DNA of 64,000 nt from Burkholderia metallica (lineage in GTDB: Bacteria > Pseudomonadota > Gammaproteobacteria > Burkholderiales > Burkholderiaceae), in assembly GCF_902832845.1 (NCBI RefSeq), contig NZ_CADFDB010000020.1, forward strand, positions 1 through 64,000, in the 5' to 3' direction. Positions 1-10,267 of the stretch are shown piece by piece. The number at the start of each line of letters is the position of its first letter. Position 1 is the stretch's first letter. The notes under the pieces are model-generated. The model was given only the letters and a program-made list of their open reading frames with translations, was not told the origin of the DNA and ran no database searches. A program made the translations under genes and the position numbers.

Positions 1-1
1 G

Positions 2-427
2 AAGCTGGCGACGCGTGCGGATATTGCGCTGCGGGTGGCGGGAGTGGTGGCTGCTGCGGTGTCGGGGGTGGTGGCAGTGATGGATTTTGTTGATGCGGCT
101 GAGAGCGCACGTCAAGAAAAATGGGGCTTGAGATATCTCCAATTTCTTTCGGGGGGAATGGGTGCTCTTGCTGCAGGATTAGCAGGTTGGGCAGCATTTG
201 CTGCGGCTGGTGGCGGCACGATGTTTCTCGGTCTGAGTTTGACTGGGTGGGGATTGATACTCGCAGTTTTGCTGGTGGGGATAGGTATGGCGATTGAGTA
301 TGTGAAAGGCAACCTTTTTTCTCAATGGCTTGAGAAAACCTACTGGGGCGTCCTGCCAGTCTCAAGTCGTTATGGAGAGTCCAAAGTCGAGCAGGCAGAT
401 TTCAACAAGATGATGGCGGGGGCGTGA
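2..427 (+). CDS. C-terminal end of a type VI secretion effector, BTH_I2691/VasX-like (partial)
   Basis: The reading frame is open from the first bases of the window, so this is the 3' end of a larger gene; the GTG at 35 is only an internal codon. The visible 141 residues contain two strongly hydrophobic stretches (a Gly/Ala-rich one, then one ending in GIGMAIEYV) followed by a short polar tail. This layout matches the C-terminus of the BTH_I2691 family of membrane-active type VI effectors, related to VasX colicin-like toxins. The stop codon overlaps the ATG of the next gene (TGATG), which suggests translational coupling, as in effector-partner pairs. The family call rests on recalled similarity of this tail; the N-terminal domain is outside the window. 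Confidence 0.6.
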   Translation, partial: KLATRADIALRVAGVVAAAVSGVVAVMDFVDAAESARQEKWGLRYLQFLSGGMGALAAGLAGWAAFAAAGGGTMFLGLSLTGWGLILAVLLVGIGMAIEYVKGNLFSQWLEKTYWGVLPVSSRYGESKVEQADFNKMMAGA

Positions 428-1365
428 TGTTTACGACGAGCAAAAAGCAGCGTCTACTCACTGAGCAGGATCGTGAGTGGCACTTGTCCATCAAGCAACG
501 TGCCGCTGATCCGCATGCATCGATGATGGCGATCCGGTTGAATTCGACCTATCTGGAATTGGTTGATGGCTATCACTCCAATCGTGGGCTGATGTCAATT
601 ATAGGGAGCGGAGCTGCCCTCCTGTTTTTATGGGCGGTTTTGTCTGGTTGGTATTCGATGGCGCGTGATTTTTTGGGGGCTGATAGATCGGCTTCAAATG
701 ATTGGTCTGAAAGAATATTCTATGAAATTATTTCTGATATCACATTGATAATTTTCTATCTTATTTTTGTTGCTTTTTATAGATGGGCGGGCGAGTGGTT
801 TCGCTACACGCACTATCCGATCCGCCTGAATCGTCGGAATCGCACGGTCTACGTCTTTCGCGGTGACGGCACGGTGCTGAAGGCGTCGTGGGACGACGTG
901 TACTTCGCCTTGCGCGTGAACGCACAGGTTGCCGGTATTCGAACGTTCGGCATATGCGGACTCGTGCTGAAGAACCCGACGACAGTCGAAGAAATGTTCG
1001 TATTCGGCTACGCATCCAGCAGCAAGGAATACTGCCTGCGCCATTGGGAGTTCATCCGCCGCTACATGGAAGAAGGGCCGCGCGCGGTACTCAACGCACC
1101 CGGACTCGATCTTTATCTCCCGATCGCGGACAAGCGTGAGACGTTGTACCAGGGCTGGATACAACTGGTATCGCACGATGCATGGAATCCGGTCTTCAAA
1201 TGGGTGATGTTCCCGTTCCACGTGCTGTTCTTCATCGGCCGTCTGGTGCATCGCGCCACGAGCAAGGTACCGAAATGGCCGGCGGATGTGGAAGCCGAAT
1301 GCCGCATTGAACCGGGCGACCCGTATGTGCGCGATTCCAGCTTGAACCCTCCGGGATATCAATAA
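427..1365 (+). CDS. DUF6708-type membrane protein, likely partner or immunity protein of the upstream type VI effector
   Basis: A 312-residue protein starting at the ATG that overlaps the upstream stop codon. It has two predicted membrane segments, at about residues 55-75 (GSGAALLFLWAVLSG) and 100-120 (ISDITLIIFYLIFVAFY). A cytosolic domain with the FRYTHYPIRLNRRNR region follows, typical of DUF6708 proteins found next to type VI effectors. The stretch at about 690-790 that encodes the second membrane segment is strikingly AT-rich compared with the flanking DNA, which suggests transfer. An immunity or adaptor role is inferred from position only. Confidence 0.6.
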   Translation: MFTTSKKQRLLTEQDREWHLSIKQRAADPHASMMAIRLNSTYLELVDGYHSNRGLMSIIGSGAALLFLWAVLSGWYSMARDFLGADRSASNDWSERIFYEIISDITLIIFYLIFVAFYRWAGEWFRYTHYPIRLNRRNRTVYVFRGDGTVLKASWDDVYFALRVNAQVAGIRTFGICGLVLKNPTTVEEMFVFGYASSSKEYCLRHWEFIRRYMEEGPRAVLNAPGLDLYLPIADKRETLYQGWIQLVSHDAWNPVFKWVMFPFHVLFFIGRLVHRATSKVPKWPADVEAECRIEPGDPYVRDSSLNPPGYQ

Positions 1366-1554
1366 CCGACAGTGCGGATCTGCACTCAAATGACCACGGC
1401 GAAATTGAGCCAGGCGAAACCGGCGCTGCACCGAAGCTGTTGCCGGATTCAGTGGCGAGCGCGCTGACGCAGATTACGGACCCGTTGGCAAAAACGGCGA
1501 ACCGTCGCACTCGATATCAGATAGAAACCACATCATTTATTAGACAAATAAAAA

Positions 1555-1580
1555 ACCCGCTCGAAAGCGGGTTTTGGGTT
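1555..1580. terminator. Bidirectional Rho-independent terminator
   Basis: Perfect 7-bp stem ACCCGCT/AGCGGGT (1555-1561 and 1566-1572) with a CGAA loop, A-run on the left and T-rich tract on the right. It lies between the type VI partner gene (forward) and the DUF1840 gene (reverse) and could serve both. Confidence 0.8.
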
Positions 1581-1618
1581 TTCTTTCACCACCCCTTCAG
1601 ATCAGCGACCGAGGGGGC

Positions 1619-1942
1619 TCAGAACCCCCAGTGCACGTCGGCCTGGCCGGCCTTCGCTTCGCGCAGCATCGTCAGGAACGGTGCGACGCGCTGCGCCAGG
1701 CTCGGCGGCACTTCGTGGTGCGCGTGGTCGGCTTCGTCTTCGTGGAAATGGCCGGCGTGCTCGGCGCGCTCCTGCTTCGCCTGCGCGACTGCGCCTTCCA
1801 GCTTCGCGATCGCGTGGTCCAGCTCGTCGTGCGTAATCACACCGCGCTCGCCCAGCTGCTTGCCGACGAGACCCAGCACATACACGGCGAAATCCTTCAG
1901 CACGTCGAGATCCTGTGCCGCCTTGCTCTTGAACGTAATCAT
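1619..1942 (-). CDS. DUF1840 domain-containing protein
   Basis: A 107-residue protein beginning MITFKSKAAQDLDVL and rich in His and Glu in its second half (GHFHEDEADHAHHEVP). It matches the small DUF1840 family that is common in Burkholderiales; function is unknown. The start at 1942 is chosen because AAGGGAA lies just upstream of this ATG. The frame extends further upstream to about 2125, but that extension has no matching ribosome site and runs into the argS promoter region. It stands alone, divergent from argS. Confidence 0.85.
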   Translation of the reverse strand: MITFKSKAAQDLDVLKDFAVYVLGLVGKQLGERGVITHDELDHAIAKLEGAVAQAKQERAEHAGHFHEDEADHAHHEVPPSLAQRVAPFLTMLREAKAGQADVHWGF

Positions 1943-2044
1943 GACAATTCCCTTTTCATCTTGTTGTGCCTGCGCGGCGAGGTTGGGGAACGCCGGCAGA
2001 CCGGCGTCCGGCCTCGCGGACGCGGGCCGCCTGAGCGGCATATT

Positions 2045-2142
2045 AGCACCTGTTAAAATTCTGCGATCCCTGAAACGCGCGCTTAAAAAGCGCGCCGGCG
2101 GGCCGGCGTTTCCGGCCGCCACCAACGAAGCCTTCTACCAGC
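2045..2142 (+). promoter_or_regulatory. argS promoter and structured leader
   Basis: TAAAAT at about 2054-2059 is a plausible -10 element. Downstream, the leader has a 7-bp hairpin GCGCGCT/AGCGCGC (2077-2083, 2089-2095) with an A-rich loop. A second GC-rich inverted repeat (GGCGGGCCGG ... CCGGCCGCC) ends shortly before the start codon. Whether these control argS or are simply GC-rich structure is not known. Confidence 0.35.
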
Positions 2143-3924
2143 ATGCTGCCAGCCCACAAACAGACCCTCGAAGCCCTGCTCGCGGATAGCGTCAAGCAGG
2201 TCGCACACGCGCTGAAAGGCGCCGACGCCGCGTTCGTCGCCCCGGCCATCACGCTGGAGCGCCCGAAGGTCGCCGCGCACGGCGACGTCGCGTGCAACGT
2301 CGCCATGCAGCTCGCGAAGCCGCTCGGCACGAACCCGCGCCAGCTCGCCGAGCAGATCGTCGCCGCCCTCACCGCCCAGCCGGGCGCGCAAGGGCTCGTC
2401 GAAGCCGCCGAGATCGCCGGCCCCGGCTTCATCAACCTGCGCCTGTCGGCCGCCGCGAAGCAGGCGGTGATCGCTGCCGTGTTCGAGCAGGGCCGCGCGT
2501 TCGGCACGTCGGATCGCGAGAAGGGCAAGCAAGTGCTGCTCGAATTCGTGTCGGCGAACCCGACCGGCCCGCTGCACGTCGGCCATGGCCGCCAGGCCGC
2601 GCTCGGCGACGTGCTCGCGAACGTGATCGCGAGCCAGGGCTACGCGGTGCACCGCGAGTTCTACTACAACGACGCGGGCGTGCAGATCGGCAACCTCGCG
2701 ATCTCGACGCAGGCGCGCGCACGCGGCCTGAAGCCGGGCGACGCGGGCTGGCCGGAAGCCGCGTACAACGGCGAATACATCGCCGACATCGCGCGCGACT
2801 TCCTGCGCGGCGAAACGGTCGCCGCGTCGGACGGCGAGCCGGTCAAGGGCACGGGCGACGTCGAGGATCTCGACGCGATCCGCAAGTTCGCGGTCACGTA
2901 CCTGCGTCGCGAGCAGGACATGGACCTGCAGGCGTTCGGCGTGAAGTTCGATCAGTACTACCTCGAGTCGTCGCTGTACAGCGAAGGCCGCGTCGAGAAG
3001 ACGGTCGACGCACTGATCAAGGCCGGCATGACCTACGAGCAGGACGGCGCGCTGTGGCTGCGCACGACCGACGAAGGCGACGACAAGGATCGCGTGATGC
3101 GCAAGTCGGACGGCACCTACACGTACTTCGTGCCGGACGTCGCGTACCACGTGACGAAGTGGGAGCGCGGCTTCACGAAGGTGATCAACATCCAGGGTTC
3201 GGACCACCACGGCACGATCGCGCGCGTGCGCGCCGGCCTGCAGGGCCTGCACGTCGGGATTCCGAAGGGCTACCCCGACTACGTGCTGCACAAGATGGTC
3301 ACCGTGATGCGCGACGGCCAGGAAGTGAAGATCTCGAAGCGCGCGGGCAGCTACGTGACGGTGCGCGACCTGATCGAATGGTCGGGCGGCGCGGCGGCAG
3401 GCCAGGAAGCGGCGCCCGACCTGATCGACGAAGCGACCATCACGCGCGGCCGCGACGCGGTGCGGTTCTTCCTGATCTCGCGCAAGGCCGATACCGAGTT
3501 CGTGTTCGACATCGACCTCGCGCTGAAACAGAACGACGAAAACCCGGTCTATTACGTCCAGTACGCGCATGCGCGGATCTGCTCGGTGCTCAGCGAGCTG
3601 AAATCGCGCTACAACGTCGACGTCGCGCAACTGCCGGGCGCCGACCTGTCGCAACTGACGAGCGCGCAAGCGGCGTCGCTGATGCAGAAGCTGGCCGAGT
3701 ACCCGGACATGCTCACGCACGCCGCGAACGAACTGGCGCCGCACGCGGTCGCGTTCTACCTGCGCGACCTCGCTGGCGAATTCCACTCGTTCTACAATGC
3801 GGAGCGCGTGCTGGTCGACGACGAAGCGCCGCGCAATGCGCGCGCCGCGCTCCTCGCCGCGACCCGGCAGGTGCTCGAGAACGGTCTGGCGGTGCTCGGC
3901 GTGTCCGCGCCCGTCAAGATGTAA
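2143..3924 (+). CDS. argS: Arginyl-tRNA synthetase
   Basis: A 593-residue class I aminoacyl-tRNA synthetase that charges tRNA-Arg with arginine in the cytoplasm. Visible landmarks are the N-terminal Arg-S tRNA-interaction domain, the HIGH signature as HVGH (145-148, within [10 protein letters not shown]), and a KMSKS-like KISKRAG around residue 396. The C-terminal DALR-type anticodon-binding domain ends in [14 protein letters not shown]. Length matches the bacterial family. The SPOR-domain gene follows after a terminator-like hairpin, so co-transcription with it is uncertain. Confidence 0.97.
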   Translation: MLPAHKQTLEALLADSVKQVAHALKGADAAFVAPAITLERPKVAAHGDVACNVAMQLAKPLGTNPRQLAEQIVAALTAQPGAQGLVEAAEIAGPGFINLRLSAAAKQAVIAAVFEQGRAFGTSDREKGKQVLLEFVSANPTGPLHVGHGRQAALGDVLANVIASQGYAVHREFYYNDAGVQIGNLAISTQARARGLKPGDAGWPEAAYNGEYIADIARDFLRGETVAASDGEPVKGTGDVEDLDAIRKFAVTYLRREQDMDLQAFGVKFDQYYLESSLYSEGRVEKTVDALIKAGMTYEQDGALWLRTTDEGDDKDRVMRKSDGTYTYFVPDVAYHVTKWERGFTKVINIQGSDHHGTIARVRAGLQGLHVGIPKGYPDYVLHKMVTVMRDGQEVKISKRAGSYVTVRDLIEWSGGAAAGQEAAPDLIDEATITRGRDAVRFFLISRKADTEFVFDIDLALKQNDENPVYYVQYAHARICSVLSELKSRYNVDVAQLPGADLSQLTSAQAASLMQKLAEYPDMLTHAANELAPHAVAFYLRDLAGEFHSFYNAERVLVDDEAPRNARAALLAATRQVLENGLAVLGVSAPVKM

Positions 3925-3954
3925 CGCAGCAAGCGGCCCGACCGGGCAGCGAAT

Positions 3955-4000
3955 GGCTGCGGCAGGAGCGCCCGCCGTCGGGTGCCCGCCGCAGCCTTTT
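3955..4000 (+). terminator. Terminator-like hairpin after argS
   Basis: 9-bp stem GGCTGCGGC/GCCGCAGCC (3955-3963, 3988-3996) with a GC-rich inner arm, followed by TTTT. It sits between argS and the SPOR-domain gene. Confidence 0.55.
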
Positions 4001-4029
4001 CACGATTCTTTTTGCAGGTGACTCAAGCA

Positions 4030-4923
4030 ATGGCACAACCACGCCGAACTTCGAAGCAATCGAAACAAGCCGGAGGGACATTTCTTGGAATCGTGCTGGG
4101 CCTGATCGTCGGCCTCGCAATCGCCGTGGTGGTGGCGCTCTACATCACGCGTTCCCCGTCGCCGTTCGTGTCGAAGGTCGCGCCGCCGCCGGCCGACAAC
4201 GGCGCGAGCCAGCCGCAGCAGTTCGATCCGAACCGCGCGCTGCAGGGCAAGACGCCCGGCCAGCCGGTGCCGCAGGCCGCGCAGTCCGCGCCGCCGAACA
4301 CCGCGCCCGGCCAGGCCGCGAACCAGACCCAGGGCGGCCTGCTGCCCGAACCGCAGATCGTCGAAGTGCCGCCGTCGGCCAACGGATCGAGCGGCTCGAA
4401 CGACACCGGCAGTTCGGGCAAGCCGAGCGCGTCGAACAATGCATCGTCGGGCAACGGCGTCGCCGTCGCACCGAAGCCGGCCGACAACGTGCCGCCGCCG
4501 AAGAAGACGCAGCAGGCGCAGCAGCAACAGCAAGGCGGCGAAGACGACCTCGCACGCTTCGCCGCGCAGAAGCAGGCGCAGCAAGCCGCCGCGCAAAAGC
4601 AGCAACAGGCGGCGAACACGCCGAAACCGACGTCGTCGGCCACGGCCGCCGCGGCAGCGAAGCCGCCGACCGCAAACGACGCGAACACCGGCTACTTCCT
4701 GCAGGTGGGCGCGTACAAGACCGAAGGCGACGCCGAGCAGCAGCGCGCGCGCCTCGGCTTCCAGGGCTTCGAGTCGAAGGTGTCGAAGCGCGATGTCAGC
4801 GGCGTGACGTATTTCCGCGTGCGGGTCGGCCCGTTCTCGAAGTTCGAGGATATGAACTCGGCCCGCCAGCGCCTGTCCGATGCAGGTGTCGACACGGCGG
4901 TGATCCGTTTCACGAAGCAGTAA
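4030..4923 (+). CDS. SPOR domain protein, FtsN-like inner-membrane protein
   Basis: A 297-residue protein with a short basic cytoplasmic tail, one transmembrane segment (about residues 17-39) and a long Pro/Gln/Ala-rich low-complexity periplasmic linker including poly-Gln stretches. A C-terminal SPOR domain (about 221-297, starting GYFLQVGAYK) binds denuded septal peptidoglycan. This architecture is that of FtsN-type division proteins and their relatives. The start at 4030 (MAQPRRTSKQ) is chosen over an upstream in-frame start at 3982 because it places the basic tail right before the membrane segment and follows a GCAGGTGA ribosome-site-like sequence. Position between argS and dsbA is common in Burkholderia. 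Confidence 0.85.
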   Translation: MAQPRRTSKQSKQAGGTFLGIVLGLIVGLAIAVVVALYITRSPSPFVSKVAPPPADNGASQPQQFDPNRALQGKTPGQPVPQAAQSAPPNTAPGQAANQTQGGLLPEPQIVEVPPSANGSSGSNDTGSSGKPSASNNASSGNGVAVAPKPADNVPPPKKTQQAQQQQQGGEDDLARFAAQKQAQQAAAQKQQQAANTPKPTSSATAAAAAKPPTANDANTGYFLQVGAYKTEGDAEQQRARLGFQGFESKVSKRDVSGVTYFRVRVGPFSKFEDMNSARQRLSDAGVDTAVIRFTKQ

Positions 4924-4992
4924 GCAACCGGCCGAGCCCACTCAGAACCCGTTACGTCCCGTAACCCGAGCAACTGATTCGACGTTCACAAC

Positions 4993-5631
4993 ATGAAAAA
5001 ACTGCTTAGCACGCTCCTTCTGTCCCTGGGCCTGGCCGCCGGTCTCGCGCAGGCTTCGCCCGCCGCACCGGTCGCCGGCAAGGACTTCGAGGTGATGAAG
5101 TCGCCGCAGCCGGTGTCCGCGCCGGCCGGCAAGGTCGAGGTGATCGAATTCTTCTGGTACGGCTGCCCGCACTGCTACGAATTCGAGCCGACGATCGAGG
5201 CCTGGGTGAAGAAGCAGGGCAACAACATCGACTTCAAGCGCGTGCCGGTCGCATTCCGTGACGATTTCGTCCCGCACTCGAAGCTGTTCTACGCGGTGTC
5301 CGCGCTCGGCATCTCCGAGAAGGTCACGCCGGCGATCTTCAACGCGATCCACAAGCAGAAGAACTACCTGCTGACGCCGCAGGCGCAGGCCGACTTCCTG
5401 GCCACGCAGGGCGTCGACAAGAAGCAGTTCATGGACGCGTACAACTCGTTCAGCGTGCAGGGCGAAGTGAACCAGTCGGCCAAGCTGCTGAAGGACTACG
5501 CGATCGACGGCGTGCCGACGGTCGTCGTCCAGGGCAAGTACAAGACGGGCCCCGCTTACGCGAACAGCATCCCGGGCACTGCCCAGGTGCTCGACTTCCT
5601 CGTGAAGCAGGTTCAGGACAAGAAGCTCTGA
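4993..5631 (+). CDS. dsbA: Thiol:disulfide interchange protein DsbA
   Basis: A 212-residue periplasmic oxidoreductase that introduces disulfide bonds into secreted proteins. An N-terminal signal peptide (MKKLLSTLLLSLGLAAGLAQA) is followed by a thioredoxin fold with the active-site CPHC (Cys58-Cys61, context FFWYGCPHCYEF). The cis-proline region is GVPTVVV. In B. cepacia-complex bacteria DsbA supports protease, motility and virulence-factor folding. The downstream dehydrogenase follows after 19 bp, so the two may be co-transcribed. Confidence 0.96.
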   Translation: MKKLLSTLLLSLGLAAGLAQASPAAPVAGKDFEVMKSPQPVSAPAGKVEVIEFFWYGCPHCYEFEPTIEAWVKKQGNNIDFKRVPVAFRDDFVPHSKLFYAVSALGISEKVTPAIFNAIHKQKNYLLTPQAQADFLATQGVDKKQFMDAYNSFSVQGEVNQSAKLLKDYAIDGVPTVVVQGKYKTGPAYANSIPGTAQVLDFLVKQVQDKKL

Positions 5632-5650
5632 TCCCCGCCCGCGCGCCGGC

Positions 5651-6424
5651 ATGACTACTCCGCTGAAGGTCTTCATCACCGGCGCATCGAGCGGCCTCGG
5701 CCTCGCGATGGCCGAGGAATACGCCCGCCAGGGCGCCATGCTCGCGCTCGTCGCGCGACGCACCGAGCCCCTCGATGCGTTCGCGCGGCGCTTTCCGAAG
5801 CTGTCCATCTCCGTGTATTCCGCCGACGTGCGCGACGCCGACGCGCTCGCGACGGCCGCCGCGTCGTTCATCGCGACGCACGGCTGCCCCGACGTCGTGA
5901 TCGCGAACGCGGGCATCAGCCAGGGCGCCGTCACGGGCCAGGGCGATCTCGCGACATTCCGCGACGTGATGGACATCAACTACTACGGAATGGTCGCGAC
6001 GTTCGAGCCGTTCGTCGGCCCGATGACGGCCGCGCGGCACGGCACGCTGGTCGGTGTCGCGAGCGTCGCCGGCGTGCGCGGTCTGCCCGGCTCCGGCGCG
6101 TACAGCGCGTCGAAATCGGCCGCGATCAAGTACCTCGAATCGCTGCGCGTCGAGCTGCGGCCTGCCGGCGTCGGCGTCGTGACGATCGCGCCCGGCTACA
6201 TCCGCACACCGATGACCGCGCACAACCCGTACCGGATGCCGTTCCTGATGGATGCCGACCGCTTCGCCGCCCGCGCGGCCAAGGCGATCGCGCGGCAGCA
6301 CGCGTTCCGCGTGATTCCGTGGCAGATGGGCGTCGTCGCGAAGGTGCTGCACGTGCTGCCGCGCTGGCTGTACGACCGTCTGTTCGAGAAGGCGCCGCGC
6401 AAGCCGAAGGCCGACACGCACTGA
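5651..6424 (+). CDS. SDR family oxidoreductase
   Basis: A 257-residue short-chain dehydrogenase/reductase. The nucleotide-binding motif TGASSGLG is at residues 10-17, the NAG motif at IANAGIS, and the catalytic YxxxK as YSASK near residue 151 with the preceding Ser region VGVASVAG. The motif RRTEP after the second strand suggests NADP(H) preference. The substrate is not deducible. The C-terminal VLHVLPRWLYDRLFEKAPRK tail resembles short-chain dehydrogenases with a membrane-associating end. It lies 19 bp after dsbA and ends before a hairpin. Confidence 0.88.
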   Translation: MTTPLKVFITGASSGLGLAMAEEYARQGAMLALVARRTEPLDAFARRFPKLSISVYSADVRDADALATAAASFIATHGCPDVVIANAGISQGAVTGQGDLATFRDVMDINYYGMVATFEPFVGPMTAARHGTLVGVASVAGVRGLPGSGAYSASKSAAIKYLESLRVELRPAGVGVVTIAPGYIRTPMTAHNPYRMPFLMDADRFAARAAKAIARQHAFRVIPWQMGVVAKVLHVLPRWLYDRLFEKAPRKPKADTH

Positions 6425-6439
6425 CGCGCCGCGAGTGCC

Positions 6440-6463
6440 GGCCCGCGCGAAGCATCGCGGGCC
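6440..6463 (+). terminator. Terminator-like hairpin after the SDR gene
   Basis: 8-bp perfect stem GGCCCGCG/CGCGGGCC (6440-6447, 6456-6463) with an 8-nt loop, followed by TCTCTC rather than a pure T run. Confidence 0.5.
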
Positions 6464-6465
6464 GT

Positions 6466-6555
6466 CTCTCCGCTTAACCCCTCTCCGCTTAACCCCTCTC
6501 CGCTTCACCGCCTCTCCGCTCCTCCACCTCTTCGCCTCACCACCTCTCCGTCGCA
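6466..6555. repeat. Pyrimidine-rich imperfect tandem repeat
   Basis: Two perfect copies of the 15-mer CTCTCCGCTTAACCC (6466-6480, 6481-6495) followed by degenerate CCTCTCCGCT-like copies. It fills much of the roughly 390-bp gap between the SDR gene and the solute-binding protein gene. The rest of the gap shows no gene. Confidence 0.75.
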
Positions 6556-6810
6556 GCGCCCCTTCAAAGCGTCGATTCACGGCAGGCCCGAACCGCCCCC
6601 GGCACCCACTCTTCCCAATCCGCCGCCCCAACACCCGTTCCGTCGCGAACGCGGCCGTTTTTCGGTCAATTCACCGCGTTCAGACGCCTTTTTTCACGCG
6701 TCGCGCGCTTTGACGGTATGCTATTCGCCAGCCGCGCCGGCCCTGCCCGCTTCCGGGCCGCGCCCGCATCCCGTCACCGAGCAAAAAACACAAGCCACGT
6801 GGGAGATCCT

Positions 6811-8406
6811 ATGCAGGTCAAGCTGTTCGCCGCGGCAACACTCGCCGCCGCCCTCGCCGCCCCCGGCCTCGCCGCCGCGAAGCCGCTCACCGTCTGCACG
6901 GAATCGAGCCCGGACGGCTTCGACGTCGTGCAATACAACTCGCTCGTCACGACCAACGCGTCGGCCGACGTGATCTTCAACACGCTCGTGTCGTACGACG
7001 AAGCCGCGAAGAAAGTCGTGCCCGCGCTCGCCGACAAATGGGAAGCGAGCGCCGACGGCCTCACGTACACGTTCCATCTGCGCCCGAACGTCGCGTTCCA
7101 GACCACCGACTATTTCAAGCCGGGCCGCGCGCTAAACGCGGACGACGTGGTGTTCACGTTCTCGCGGATGCTCGACGACTCGAATCCGTGGCACAAGGTG
7201 GCCGGCACGAGCGGCTTTCCGCACGCGCAGTCGATGGGCCTCGTGAAGCTCGTGAAGTCGGTCACGAAAGTCGACGACAGCACGGTGAAGTTCACGCTGA
7301 ACGAGCCGAACGCGACCTTCGTGCCGATCCTGACGATGGGCTTCGCGTCGATCTACTCGGCCGAATACGCGGACCAGTTGCTGAAGGCCGGCAAGCAGGC
7401 CGACCTGAACGCGAAGCCGGTCGGCACCGGGCCGTTCGTGCTGAAGAGCTACACGAAGGACGCGCTGATCCGTTACGACGTGAACCCGACCTACTGGGGG
7501 ACCAGGCCGAAGGTCGACCGGCTGATCTACGCGATCACGCCCGACCCGTCGGTGCGCCTGCAGAAGGTGAAGGCCGGCGAATGCCAGATCGCGCTGTCGC
7601 CGAAGCCGCAGGACGTGCTCGCCGCGAAGGGCGAAAGCGCGCTGAAGGTCGTGCAGACGCCCGCGTTCATGACCGCGTTCGTCGCGCTGAACACGCAGAA
7701 GAAGCCGCTCGACAACGACAAGGTGCGCGAGGCGCTGAACCTCGCGTTCGATCGCGCGACCTACCTGAAGGTCGTGTTCGACAACACCGCGACGGCCGCG
7801 AACAACCCGTATCCGCCGAACACGTGGAGCTACGCGAAGGGCGTCGCGCCGTACGCGTACGATCCGGCGAAGGCGAAGCAGCTGCTCGCGCAGGCCGGCT
7901 TCCCGAACGGCTTCTCGACGACGATCTGGACGCGCCCGACCGGCAGCGTGCTGAACCCGAACCCGAAGGTCGGCGCGGAGCTGCTTCAGGCCGATCTCGC
8001 GAAGATCGGCGTGAAGGCCGAGGTCAAGGTGATCGAATGGGGCGAGCTGATCAAGCAGGCGAAGCTCGGCCAGCATGACATGCTGTTCATGGGCTGGGCC
8101 GGCGACAACGGCGATCCGGACAACTACCTGTCGCCGCTGTTCAGCTGCAACGCGGTGAAGTCGGGCATCAACTTCGCGCGCTTCTGCGACGCGCAGCTCG
8201 ACAAGCTGATCGCCGACGGCAAGTCGACCGCCGACCAGGCCAAGCGCGCGAAGCTGTACGAAGCGGCGCAGAAGATCATCCACGACCAGGCGCTGTGGAT
8301 TCCGCTCGGCTACCCGACCGCGGCCGCGCTCACGCGCACGAACGTGAGCGGCTATCACGTGAGCCCGTTCGGGCGGCAGAACTTCACGACCGTCGCCGTG
8401 CAGTAA
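6811..8406 (+). CDS. ABC transporter substrate-binding protein, dipeptide type (SBP family 5)
   Basis: A 531-residue periplasmic binding protein with a signal peptide (cleavage after GLAAA, about residue 22) and the family 5 fold. The start KPLTVCTESSPDGFD is close to the DppA mature terminus, and the domain includes ADDVVFTFSRM and the C-terminal DQALWIPLG. DppA-type proteins feed di- or oligopeptides, sometimes heme, to their transporter. The ATG at 6811 follows GGGAG at good spacing, unlike the in-frame start at 6718. No permease or ATPase genes adjoin, so it is either an orphan or serves a distant transporter. Confidence 0.9.
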   Translation: MQVKLFAAATLAAALAAPGLAAAKPLTVCTESSPDGFDVVQYNSLVTTNASADVIFNTLVSYDEAAKKVVPALADKWEASADGLTYTFHLRPNVAFQTTDYFKPGRALNADDVVFTFSRMLDDSNPWHKVAGTSGFPHAQSMGLVKLVKSVTKVDDSTVKFTLNEPNATFVPILTMGFASIYSAEYADQLLKAGKQADLNAKPVGTGPFVLKSYTKDALIRYDVNPTYWGTRPKVDRLIYAITPDPSVRLQKVKAGECQIALSPKPQDVLAAKGESALKVVQTPAFMTAFVALNTQKKPLDNDKVREALNLAFDRATYLKVVFDNTATAANNPYPPNTWSYAKGVAPYAYDPAKAKQLLAQAGFPNGFSTTIWTRPTGSVLNPNPKVGAELLQADLAKIGVKAEVKVIEWGELIKQAKLGQHDMLFMGWAGDNGDPDNYLSPLFSCNAVKSGINFARFCDAQLDKLIADGKSTADQAKRAKLYEAAQKIIHDQALWIPLGYPTAAALTRTNVSGYHVSPFGRQNFTTVAVQ

Positions 8407-8426
8407 CGCGCCCCCGCGCGTGGCGC

Positions 8427-8457
8427 GCAAGCGACGGTGCGTCGGGCCGTCGCTTGC
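8427..8457 (+). terminator. Strong hairpin after the solute-binding protein gene
   Basis: 11-bp perfect inverted repeat GCAAGCGACGG/CCGTCGCTTGC (8427-8437, 8447-8457) with a 9-nt loop. No T tract follows, so it may act as a terminator or as an mRNA-end protector. Confidence 0.55.
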
Positions 8458-8604
8458 GGCCCGCGCGCCGCGCTTGCTACACTGCGCGCGCATTCCTCAT
8501 ACCGGACGCCAGCCAAAGTGAACAACTAAGCCTTCCCGAAATGTTTTCGCCGCCGTGCCACGCACGCCGCGCGCGAAGGTCTTCACGCATTTTCGGAGGT
8601 GCTG

Positions 8605-10251
<1,647 letters not shown>

Positions 10252-10267
10252 GGAAAACGCGGCGGTG

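Noticed and set aside
1311-1560. Open frame in another register after the type VI partner gene, reading protein-like sequence (LPDSVASALTQITDPLAKTA)
   Set aside because: It has no usable start codon until TTG at 1440 and runs into the terminator; it may be a frameshifted tail of the upstream gene, but nothing recognised supports that.
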